From: Prinsepia uniflora | Taxonomy: Eukaryota; Streptophyta; Magnoliopsida; Rosales; Rosaceae | Direction of reading: 5' to 3' | Assembly: GCA_032719365.1 (NCBI GenBank) | Contig: CM064861.1 | Coordinates: forward strand, 81,836,863 to 81,900,862 | DNA: 64,000 bases | Shown: in pieces, positions 34,137 to 44,344 of the stretch | Numbering within the stretch: position 1 is the stretch's first letter | How the letters are laid out: each line of letters opens with the position of its first letter | Notes under the pieces: generated by a model | What the model was told of the DNA's origin: nothing | Database searches by the model: none | Seen by the model: only the letters and a program-made list of their open reading frames with translations | Made by a program: the position numbers and the translations under genes

Positions 34137-36755
34137 ATAATTAAATACTAATCACACCCTTTAAATAATTTCAAAATGTCATCCAATCTTTTTATTGTGG
34201 CTGTGACAGCGCAATAGCAAACAAAACAGCCACCAATCAAGATCAATAATGAATCACGGAATGTGCCCGACTGTGATTTCTTTGCCACTTGGGGGGTCCT
34301 ACTCCCTTTGAACCAATATTAACCTCAAAGTTCAATGCAGTTACTAAAATGAATGTTATTAATTAATCCCTAATATTAACTTTTAGAGGGAATTAGAATA
34401 TTTTTTTAGGCAACCAAACATGGGTTTACTAATTCAAGATTGAGGGCAATCAAAAGTAATTGGTACTACTGGTCTAGCATATGTTTTAAATTTCGAATTC
34501 AGCATTCTTATAAAGAACAAGATCTATGCACCACTAAACTTATGCTTACCAACTCGTGTTCAATTTGTTAAGCCTGTTTAGAGAAAACAAAACAATGCAT
34601 ATATAGAATAGTTTTTCTTGGGAGAATTAATAAACTCGATATCTGTAAATTACGGATACATGTAAATTTTATTCCCTCCGGATGCTGATTCCAGTAATAT
34701 AGTGGACATAAGGCAGTGGAGTATAGTGCTGAGGTTCTAATTTGCTAGGCCAAGTCAAGGATCTAGCTTTGCTTCGTGTCCATGCAATCAGAAAACTAAA
34801 GTGAATAGGCAGAGGGGATGAGACAATAATTTCACATTAGCAATATTTCTAAACCAAACGCCAACAATAATCATTCAGCAAAGTCTAAACATACACGTCA
34901 AGTATGTCCCATTTTACACATTATTATTAGAAACATAGATTAACTCACAAGTTTGCAATTGAAATGCTCATTGCCATTGCCATAATGCCTAGATGATTTC
35001 AAGTACAATACTTTTTGTGCACCCCATAATTTAGCTTCTTTTGTTATAATCACCATGTAAAAGACCCAAACTCAGTTTGGTTTGGCCCATAATTGGGGAA
35101 GGTGCATTAGCTTAGGTTCCATCATCCTTGGTGCCCGAATCAATTATTATTATTTTTCCCTTAACCCAAATCAATTTTATTTTTTAGGCTTCTTCAGGTA
35201 ATGTGTGGCTGGCTGCAATTTCAATTGCATCAAAATTCAATTCTCAAAAAAAAAAAAAAAAAAAAAAAGAGTTGAAATTGGATCAGACTTGATCAAGCTA
35301 ATGGGAGTGTATGTTCTAGCGTAACGTTTTGAGGCGTCAAGGAGCAACACATCTACCAAGAATAGAATCAATGTGAATCTTAGAATTGCCTTCAACGTGA
35401 ACTCTTTTGAAGCACTTTTGTCAAGCACATTTCAAACCATCAAGCTAACACTTGTCCTTCTACAATAAGCTCACTATTGTCTCTAGAATTTCGAACATCA
35501 ACAAAGTCATACAAACATTATAATAAACAAAGGTCAATCTACTTCCTAATAAAAGTCTATTTGCACGAGTTTAGGGCCAGGGCCCTATAAAATGTTGGAT
35601 GATTGGAAGAAATCGGGTAGTCGTGGCCCACTTCTACAAGCCCAATATGACCCAACCAATCTTCTTATTTAGAGACAGTTTGGTCTTCGCATTGCTGTGT
35701 CTCCCGACAACCCCCACCCCTCCTTGTCTCCATCTGATTTTTGCTTGGCCCCCAAGTTGCCAGTTCACTCACTCTTCAAGCGGGTCTCATATATCCAGTC
35801 CTTTGTAGGCCCCACCAAAATCCCTGCCTTTTCTTATGCCTTAATAGTGGTCCCGCCTTCGGTCTTACAAAGAACACAACGACTCTTCTTGACTTCTGCA
35901 ATAAGGATTGCATTTGCAATGACTAAAATGCTGTTTTACCAAGTTTATTACAAAAAAATGATTATGCACCTGACCTTTTTACGTAGAAAAAGAAAAAATA
36001 TTTTTATTTCAAACCCTATCAAATAAATAGACAATGGATAATGAAAATTTAATTCTAATCAAATTTTACTAACAGTAATCGATTTTAGTTTTGCTTATCA
36101 TGAATACTTCGATTGTTAGCATTACAATTTAGTTATATATATTTTTTCATGTAAGAAAAAACTATGATTTTTATTTTCATAAAAATTAAGAACGATATAT
36201 GAAATAAATATCATATATACATATTTTTTAATATTGTTATATATATAAAAATAAAAATAAACGATTGGTATTGAAATTTTACCACCGCTGCGAAGAAGGA
36301 CATCCTATTTTGGCTTTCGGGTACCCGTACATTGCCTTTGTCCATTTCACACTTCCCACTCCCCAATTTTTGTTCTTCTTCCACGCGTCCCAATATGTTC
36401 GGTGCAAGGACAATGCTATCCCTTATGAAATTTTTGTTTGATACAGTACAAATGCCCCTATGTAGTAATTTGGTTATTCACAATTTTGTTTTTGGTAAAT
36501 TAAATTTGGTTTTTCACAATTCCTACTTCCCTAGACAATGGCTTGTATTGGATACTCTGCTTTGACAGCTTCTTGTCAAATTTTTGCCCTTTTTATGCTT
36601 TTTCATTGGACTGAAACGTCTTTTCTACGAAAAAGCACCAATTTTTGTTTGAACAAGTAAAGCTTTTCACTTCACAAACTCTGATGCACAGAGAGTTGAA
36701 ATTTGCTCTCACAGCTCCTCCTGCTCTGAGGACTCTCGCTTCTTGAAGCAGCACA
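34137..36755. other. Intergenic sequence upstream of the X8 gene
   Basis: AT-rich, single-copy-looking sequence. I see no ORF with recognisable homology and no LTR signature. It contains an A23 run (35246-35268) and an ATATAT-rich stretch around 36130-36260, including a TATATATAAAAATAAA segment about 500 bp before the start codon. The promoter and 5' UTR of the X8 gene must lie in the right part of this stretch. Confidence 0.6.
35246..35268 (+). repeat. A23 homopolymer
   Basis: A run of 23 A between ttctc and gagttg. I looked for a SINE or LINE body upstream and for flanking duplications and saw none, so it is recorded only as a simple repeat. Confidence 0.85.
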
Positions 36756-38054
36756 ATGTTGAAAAAGATGGTGTGCCTCATCTTCAACCTCCTGTTTCTC
36801 TTTTCCTTTGCTGCTTGTGTTTCTGGTAAGCAACCTCAATCATTTGGGCATTTTTCTCTCTTCTTCTTCTTCTTCTTCGACTCCTCCTTTTACTTTTCTG
36901 AAACAAAGATCTTGGTTTTGATTTCTGTATTCGCAGGTGAAGAATGGCAACAATCGGTGGCTGTGAGCCCACCTTCAAAGTTTCCACCTTTATCTGATGA
37001 ACCTATCAGGCTGGTGTCTTCTCACTCTGAGCCCCTTAAAAAGCTTGGATTTTTGGGCGTTCACAAGATGAGTTTCATGCTGAGAGACCCAAAAGAGATA
37101 AAGCCCTGCACTTTGTGCAGCAGAAAGCTCTCTTCAATTGACCCATTCCCAGCAAGGCCAACCCCACTCCCACAAATCTCTCATCCCCCACTCCACTCCT
37201 CTGTTGGATTCTCTGTCCCGGCCAATGTAGCCAAAAACCCTCACCCTCCTCAGCCCCAAACTCCATCTCCGCCGCTCCAACTGCCTTCTCCACAACCCCA
37301 AACCGCCGCCCCACCACTCCAACTGCCTTCACCTCATGCCCACCTTCTCTCCCCATCACCACCCACAATTCTTTCCCCACAACCCCAAACCACCACCCCA
37401 CCACTCCAACTGCCTTCCCCTCATGCCCACCTTCTCTCCCCATCACCACCCAAAATCCCTTCACCACCACCCAAAATGGTTTCCCCACAACCCCAAACAG
37501 CCTCGCCACCCCCGCCTCCGGCACCCGAAACCCATCCGGCAACACCACCCCAAATGTCCTTCACTCCAACCCCAGAGAACCCTCCTTTTGCTGGCGATGC
37601 CGCCGCTCCACCTTCTCCTTATGCATGGCCCCCTTGTCTCCCAATACATGAGGCTCCAACCTCGGCACCTGACAGTGGGATGGTCCACAAGAACCTCTGG
37701 TGTGTGGCTAAGCCCACTGTTCCTTCAGACACATTGCAGATGGCCATTGACTACGCCTGTGGAGACGGCGGCGGCGACTGCAAGGAGATCATGCCGGACG
37801 GCAACTGCTACAGCCCTGATTCTGTCGTGGCTCATGCTTCCTATGCCTTCAATAGCTACTGGCAGAAGAACAAGAGGACTGGAGGAACCTGTGGCTTTGA
37901 TGGGACCGCCATGTTAATCAACAACGACCCAAGTAAAGCTTTTATTTTCTTCTTTTGCCTTTTTCTTGTTGTAATGTTCAATGTCGTTTCTCTTGCTAAT
38001 AAGGAGCTTGTTTCTTTTGCAGGCTATCTTCAATGTCGTTTTGTTCTCACCTGA
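36756..38054 (+). CDS. Secreted proline-rich X8-domain (CBM43) protein
   Basis: CDS join(36756-36825, 36937-37932, 38023-38054), 365 residues. Residues 1-23 are a signal peptide (MLKKMVCLIFNLLFLFSFAA...). A linker of about 70 residues follows. Then comes a proline-rich region (about 95-265) with repeats such as PPLQLPSPHAHLLSPSPP, and a C-terminal X8 domain (about 275-361). The X8 domain shows WCVAKP, DYACG, GGDCKEI, NCYSP, HASYAFNSYWQ, TCGF and DPSYLQC, giving the six conserved cysteines. X8 domains bind beta-1,3-glucan, as in plasmodesmata callose-binding proteins, so a cell-wall or plasmodesmal role is likely. No GPI-anchor tail follows, unlike PDCB proteins. Introns of 111 and 90 bp have GT-AG ends (gtaagc...tcgcag; gtaaag...ttgcag). 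Both are multiples of three with no stop, so an unspliced 432-residue frame is also open; splicing is chosen because it restores the DPSY-x-x-C motif. Confidence 0.88.
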   Translation: MLKKMVCLIFNLLFLFSFAACVSGKQPQSFGHFSLFFFFFFDSSFYFSETKILVLISVFAGEEWQQSVAVSPPSKFPPLSDEPIRLVSSHSEPLKKLGFLGVHKMSFMLRDPKEIKPCTLCSRKLSSIDPFPARPTPLPQISHPPLHSSVGFSVPANVAKNPHPPQPQTPSPPLQLPSPQPQTAAPPLQLPSPHAHLLSPSPPTILSPQPQTTTPPLQLPSPHAHLLSPSPPKIPSPPPKMVSPQPQTASPPPPPAPETHPATPPQMSFTPTPENPPFAGDAAAPPSPYAWPPCLPIHEAPTSAPDSGMVHKNLWCVAKPTVPSDTLQMAIDYACGDGGGDCKEIMPDGNCYSPDSVVAHASYAFNSYWQKNKRTGGTCGFDGTAMLINNDPSKAFIFFFCLFLVVMFNVVSLANKELVSFAGYLQCRFVLT

Positions 38055-38865
38055 ATCTGAATGCACTGGTCGTTTTTCTGCATCATGACTTGAATTTTGC
38101 GAAAAATCTGATTCTGAATTTCTGAGGCGACCTTGTAATTTTGTGCCTAGTTTAGCGATCTGCATTTTGGATGATTTAAGTTAGTTATGACTTATGAGTA
38201 GAGTTAGTTTATGTGGTAGCTATGCACAAAAGGCAAAGAATCTTTTGATATGTGATCTTCCTCTTGCTATAATCAGAGATATGCATCTTACAGGGGAATT
38301 TGTGTTCATTAGAGTAATATAGAATAACACTCGGATGATTAAGAAAAGTCTACTTGCACTAAGTAGCTTACCGTTCGAACCATTACCTATTTCACATGTG
38401 TTATTGCTAAATTCTCAACTATATGAATTTTGCTCCAAGATTTCTGTAGCAATGCATGTTCTTCCTCACACTGCCTTCCTCTGCTGTCCAGCAATCAAAT
38501 TCATAATCTGTAGAAGGGTGACAAGGTGTTAGGGTTAGGGTCGCCCTTCTAAGCGCACCATGATTTGCTCGGTTCGATTCATTGCCTACAGAAATCGACC
38601 AGTGACAAGGGCACGCAGGAATTCGTTAGTTGATTGCTATCTATATGAAGCAAGAGACAAATTATATCTACTTCCAAATGAACTACAAGCATGGATAATG
38701 AACTACAATTTGATAAGTTCCTACTTATATGGACTTCCAAATGAACTAGTTGGAAATTATGTGCTTCCAAATGTACTACAATTTGATAAGTTCAGTAAAA
38801 ACTTTGCTTATGTAGTAAACAGTATTCCAAAGTAACATTTACACATCGAAAAATGGGAGAAATCA
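38055..38865. other. Intergenic region between convergent genes
   Basis: Holds the 3' UTRs of the X8 gene and of the minus-strand gene, and no further gene that I can see. A direct repeat of about 60-75 bp built on acttccaaatgaactac and acaatttgataagttc lies at 38670-38795. Confidence 0.6.
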
Positions 38866-40029
38866 TCAGCTTTCTTCATTGCTGTTAGTCACCGTCGCTA
38901 CTGCAGTGGAATTTCCATGTTCACCGTCATCTGAAACTTCACCGTGGTCTTCATTCTGCAAAAATATGCACGCGGTTTAGACAAACCAAAAGTAAAAATG
39001 AAAAGGGTAAATAAAAGAATGAAACAACAGTACCCAATCACTAAAGGAAAGGTAGAACAATGGTAAAAATTCACTTGAACAAACTCTGGGTCTAAACACC
39101 TAAAAATGGAAGGAAAAAGAAACTATGGGTTTTTTGCCACAATCGTGATCACAAATTTGTCCGAGGTTGATTATACACATCAAAAGTTGCTGCTACTCAG
39201 GTTCTTCCTGTATCAGTTATTTCTGAGTCTCTAAAGTTTTTCATCGATTTTTACACTTTTTAATGCATTCTCATAATCGCAGAAGGAAAAAAAAAGGATG
39301 TCTATTGACAGGTCCCTCTTTGGTATGCAATAAACCTTCAGCGTTAAATCAAAATTCCACTTGCACATAAATGTGATCGCTCTCAAAGCAGCAATATGTG
39401 TAATTAAACATGATTACAAATGTAAACAACAATTTACAGAAGAAGGGCATGATACCCTCTTTTATAAACCTGTATTTGGCTCTCAATAGAAAAATTAAAA
39501 CAAACTAAATTCAGAAAGTTTAACAGTTGGTCCAAAACTAGCGACACCATGCAAGGAGAACCATACAAAGAACAAATGAGAGGTAAGAGACAAATTTACC
39601 TTTTTAACTTTACCATGAGCTACCATTATCTCGTAGAACTTACGCATCAGCATTTCTTCTTCTACCTGCAGATTTACATTAAGAATCTTCAGTGCCACAC
39701 TAAAGTACCATCCAGAACCGCAAATTGTACATCATAAGTTCCCATGCACAGACATGCATATTTTTATTCAGTCAGTTTTAGCCTCAACAACATAATCCTA
39801 AAAAAACAATTGTGGAACTTAAGGGTCTAACAACCTTCAGCTGATGCAATTCCTCAGAAATTGATACTTTGGCTTCTGTAAGGAGCTCATTTTGCTTCTC
39901 CAAATGCCTGTACACAGGAAATAAAAGAATATAAACTACAAAAAAAAATATATATATCTCAGAATTAAATATCATTTTGATTGAAAATACTTACTTCAAT
40001 ATCTCTCCTGTGTATCTAGGGTCCATCAT
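38866..40029 (-). CDS. Small coiled-coil protein, 87 residues, unknown function
   Basis: CDS complement(join(38866-38955, 39600-39665, 39835-39907, 39995-40029)). All three introns have GT-AG ends on the minus strand (GTAAGTATT...TGTACAG, GTTGTTAG...CTGCAG, GTAAATTTG...TTTTTGCAG) and every junction keeps the frame, which is strong evidence for a real gene. The protein begins MMDPRYTGEILKHLEKQNEL. It is helical with heptads to about residue 58 (EELHQLKVEEEMLMRKFYEI), then has an acidic Ser/Thr/Asn-rich tail ending SNEES. No signal peptide or membrane segment. I do not recognise the family. An in-frame extension through a possible exon at 40281-40324 (ATG in MTSWLL...) is an alternative start. 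Confidence 0.72.
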
Positions 40030-40280
40030 AGTTAATAGCCTGAAATCCCAGTTGCTAATGCGAGATTAGGACGAAGATTGCAATTTAAGGCTCCTCTTGG
40101 TACGCGGGTTTGGAATGGATAAATTTTTTTTCTAGTGTAGTCCTGATAACACCAATCTTGAAGACAAAGAAAAACATGAATAAGCTCAACTGAAAATTTA
40201 GAATTAACACAAAAGTATCTAGACAATAGCACCATCCCACAAGCTGACCAATACTGCTTAAAGAACTATAATGAATTTAC

Positions 40281-40324
40281 CAGGAGGTCATCAAGCAAGA
40301 AGACAGATTGTGTTTCAATATTTC
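40281..40324 (-). other. Possible upstream exon of the small coiled-coil gene
   Basis: On the minus strand 44 bp lie between TTTAAATGACAG and GTAAATTC. If spliced to GCTATTAACT-ATG (acceptor TTTCAG at about 40041), the frame stays open and provides an earlier ATG. It could equally be 5' UTR or not an exon. Confidence 0.3.
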
Positions 40325-43300
40325 CTGTCATTTAAATGCCTAATTTTAGAGCAGTGGTAAACCAAGAAGATAGGCTGTTCCAGTCTGTTCAATACAGGCA
40401 TTGCTGTTTTCAGCCTTTGCAATTTACTCCAACTAAAATTTGGCACAACCTTACATGTTCAACTTTTATAGAAGTAAAGCTATTTGCTACCTAATGGCTA
40501 ATGCTAATGCTTCCATATGTGTAGGAGTTCCGGTCCTGCCTTTCTAGGAGGGATTATGAGCCATAAAGTTCACCTTTCTAGTAGCAGAGGAAGAAGCTTA
40601 TTACCGAGTGCAACTTAAACAGGAAGCGATACAGCCTCTACCTGAAGAAAAGATGTAGAGTTTGGCATGGAACTTGGATTCCACATTTTAGCCGGGAATG
40701 GTATTGCTCAAGAAAAGACCCCTACTTTAAGTTTGCACCCTTCCATTCTTCAGGACCAACTTTAATCTCAATTCTCAGGCACAATTCATCAAACACTACA
40801 CAGACAATCTCAATCTTAAGTTTAAAGGCCATATCAAATGTAAGACTTGCCCATACCAAAGTTCACAATAAAATAAATAAAAATACAGAAACCAATTTGA
40901 GTTCAGCTCACTCGTGCACAGTTTCAAATTCATACCCAAAGTATTACGATTTAAAAAAAGAAAAGAAAATTTAACCGGGGCATCAGCTTTCGTCCAAAAA
41001 CAGCAAAACAATGACCAAGCAGTATCCGTCTGAAAAAGAAAATTATGGAAACAAATAGAACAAACTAGCAAGTGATGCCCGCACTTTGTTGCTGGGCTGT
41101 TCAGTTGACTATGAATATGAATTCTATACAAAATGATACAAATCAATAGATCCAGGATATGAGAAGGTGTTTGAAAGATGATTAACTATTTACATATATC
41201 ATCATTTGTTCATTTATATGATTTTACATGAATTATGGCATTGCTGCATAGCTGCATGGCTAAAGTAAGCATATTGGAGTTCAAAAAATAGCAACACTGG
41301 TTAGCTAACTGTTTCTTCAAAAATACCTATTTATAAGACATTAATATTTAACTCCAAGTGTAACTACAATCATAATACAACCCAAAAAGCAGAGACAATA
41401 AAAATGCACAAACAGAGAAATTCTACACTACAGATGTGGGATCAACATTCATTATGTTCTACACTATAGATGCTTTGAAGTCAATAAGCTGTTCTGTATC
41501 GAGAAATATAGACCAGAGATAGTTTGACTATGGGAAGCCAAAGCTTCTAAGTTGAATTTTAACAATTTCAAGTAGATAGTTTGTTGGAAGCCAAACACAC
41601 ATTTGGAACAGAATATAAAATCGATTGAAAGAATATCAATTTCAAAATTTCAATTCAAGAAACTAAATATTAGCAAAAGTACCGGCTCGGATTAGACAGG
41701 ATGATAAAATTGTTTTAACTCCAGCACACCTCAGCCTCACTGGAAAACAAAAGATAAATACAAAATCGAACATTAAGATGCAAGACCATCCCACATACAT
41801 TAAAATTTCTCTCAGTAACCCAACTCATTCATCAATCAATAAAAAGCAAATTTAAATAAACAAAACAGCCAGATTATAACTGCAATTCACACCACTATGC
41901 ATAAAATCATTGAATGAGTAGAACCCAAAAGTAGAAATTGATATGGAGGTCATTGCATTAGAGTTCATTTGCAACAATTAGGATATCAAAAATGTAGAAT
42001 CAAAGAGAAGGTAAATCATAATTTTCATATCTATGTTGACCATCTCAAATTGGTACCACTCATAAGGCAAAGGTTCTTCCTTTTTGAACGGAAAATTAAG
42101 CCAAAGAGCTGAAATCAACAAAGAACCCAAATCCCAGAAAACTAAATGGCAATGTTTGTCAATCTCTTCACTTTATGAGGTTCTTAATTAAATTTAAAGA
42201 CCATAAAAAGATCTCATAATCAACTACCAAGAATGCAGCTTCAAAAAATTCAAAAATTTGAAGCATAGAATTTCAGAAAGCAAAGATAAATACAGATAAA
42301 ACAAAGCGACTATGCACATTCAAAGATATGTATAAATAGCCCATTCTTATGCATGACATAACAGAGTCATAAACATATCCACATGCTTTACATAATGATC
42401 ATCAAACAGTAGAATTCAAACTGAACGAATTTTTTTTCAAAATTCTAATCAATGTTTAATTAGCAGAAAAAATAAATATCGAATAATAAAGTGATCGATG
42501 ATAATGGATAGTCAAAGACTCACTCACTGGAGACTGGAATATTTGGAATTGAAATTCGAGGATGGGTTGTATTAATCCTTCTATTCTATATATACATATG
42601 ACATGGATTCTTAGCGGGGATCCTCGTACATGGTAAATAACCAAATTCCAATTGAAATGAATACTTATATTTGCATAGGAATGAATGAATTAAATGATGA
42701 ATCACCTCTGGAGATTGTCTTTTTTTCTTTTCTACAAATTAATTATATATATTTATGCTTGCTCGCTTTAAAATTTAATTTCAAACTACATATTTTTTCC
42801 TTTCTCAATATCACCTAAATCTAACATCTAATATTTTTTTTTCCTTCAAATTATTATTATATATATATTTATATTTGCTCGCTTTAAAATTTAATTTCAA
42901 ACTATATATTTTTTCCATTCTCCATATCACCTAAATCTAACCACTAAGTTGAAGTGATTATAATTTAGCCAAATTAGTTTGAATGGAAAATAGGCAAAAT
43001 ATCACCACAGAATTTCAAAAGTCACCATACAAACACATCAAATTGGTAAGATAACAGATAGGATTATACAGAAATCAAGTAAAATACAGCCGGTTCAGTT
43101 CCCATTTGACCCCCCCCAAAAAAAGAGAAGTAAATTTCCGTGTTTATCCCAATCGCATGTGATGATTCATGCTTACTAATTACTCAATGAGAATAAAATT
43201 CTGAACAAACCGAAAGGAACAGATTCAACTTTCACAATCTCCGAAAGAACCTAAATAAGGAAGGGTCTGATTGCTCCTTGGTTCTTCTCCTTCCGAAAGT

Positions 43301-43531
43301 GTAACAAAAAAAACAGAAAATTCATCCCCAAAATTCAAACGTGAAGGCCAATTCATGAACCCACAATTCAATTCACAAACCCCATAGAAAAATTCACGAA
43401 CTCATAATTCAATTCACAAAACCCATAGAAAAATTTATGAACCCAATACTCAATTCAGAATAAAAACATTAAAAAACATAAAAAACCCATACCCGAAATA
43501 GTCCGAGAACACAGCACCCCCACCTTCAGAA
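40325..43531 (-). other. Long first intron of the small coiled-coil gene
   Basis: AT-rich sequence with no LTR signature and no recognisable coding domain. It includes a tandem duplication (42740-42945). Assigned as intron only because it separates the probable leader exon from the coding exons. Confidence 0.4.
42740..42945. repeat. Tandem duplication, period 116 bp
   Basis: Two copies of a segment with gctcgctttaaaatttaatt and ccatatcacctaaatctaac. The matching gctcgc starts are at 42761 and 42877. About 90 bp align with a few substitutions. Confidence 0.8.
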
Positions 43532-43705
43532 ATCCACAGAGGTAGTTTGATTCTCAGAAAGGACTCTGATCTCTATTATGTCAATATCGATTCCCTACAC
43601 GACGCCGTCGAACTCAATCATCCTCTCATGCATTATAGCAATCCAATTCGCGTTCTGGGCTCCTGCAACGGACTCTTGTGCATCTGTAATGTGGCTAAAT
43701 CAACC
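43532..43705 (+). pseudogene. F-box protein fragment (CPR1/FBA type)
   Basis: An open plus-strand stretch reads LILRKDSDLYYVNIDSL followed by AVELNHPL and VLGSCNGLLCICNVA. These are hallmarks of the middle of plant F-box proteins with an F-box-associated/kelch region (CPR1/CPR30 type): the LYYV-DSL strand and the GSCNGLLC motif. Only about 55 residues remain. The N-terminal F-box and the rest of the domain are absent, and after NVA the frame runs into unrelated residues. It lies opposite the minus-strand gene, in its leader intron close to the first exon. It is most likely a captured or decayed fragment. Confidence 0.65.
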
Positions 43706-43837
43706 AAAAGCGTCACTTTAAAGTGCAAGGACAAGAAAGGAACCCATCAACCAAATACCCATATGAGAATTTGCACAACAGAAAATATCAATGTAAATCA
43801 TCGAAATTGAAAAATTAGTACGGAATCTGAAACTTAC

Positions 43838-43985
43838 CAGCTGGTGTGAACAAGGAGACTCAACAGCGGGCTCGAGGTCTCGACGGCGACGCAGGGAACC
43901 AACGACCGCGCTAATTGCTCAGATAACCCCAGCGAGAGAAGAATTTAACAGTTGAGACTTGATACTATATTGGGCTTTGAAACTC
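43838..43985 (-). other. Probable 5' UTR exon of the small coiled-coil gene
   Basis: A GC-rich segment (gtcgccgtcgagacctcgagcc on the minus strand, quoted in part) ends at a consensus donor CAGCTG|GTAAGTTT, with the exon edge at 43838. It has no ATG before the donor, so it would be a non-coding leader exon followed by an intron of about 3.5-3.8 kb. The 5' end is not defined. Confidence 0.45.
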
Positions 43986-43989
43986 AAGC

Positions 43990-44344
43990 AGCTAATTGTA
44001 GACCAAGGACTCACGGAGGGACCATTTAACTCTTTATGGCTTCTAAATGCTTGAAACCCAAAAAGAGTCCCAAGCCCAATATCTTCTTTCCAATATTTTA
44101 TTTTTGCTTTCTTAGCTAATTTCTGCCAATTAAAGCTCTGAAATTATTGTCCAATCTTGTTGAAAATATGATGAATGCCTAAAATCAAGAAATTGATTAC
44201 AATTAGAGACTGATTATAGAAGTTAATCGAATTAATCCAATCCCCAAATAGTTTAGGACTTGAAATTCCTTGATCCAATCAAGATCTCATATTCTTTGAT
44301 CCCAAGGTCCCCAGGTTTATTGGTTTTTGATTGCATGCACATCT
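43990..44344. other. Intergenic sequence
   Basis: Upstream flank of the minus-strand gene up to the first base of the next LTR. No ORF or repeat identified; it should contain that gene's promoter. Confidence 0.5.

Noticed and set aside
35246..35268. Poly-A as a SINE or LINE tail
   Set aside because: No pol III boxes, LINE domain or flanking duplications found next to it.
37075..37917. Long alternative-frame ORFs on both strands (157 and 193 codons)
   Set aside because: They overlap the X8 gene's proline-rich exon, whose repetitive C-rich sequence keeps other frames open. Only the spliced frame yields signal peptide plus X8 domain.
38521..38540. Telomere-like agggttaggg
   Set aside because: A single short occurrence; no tandem TTTAGGG array.
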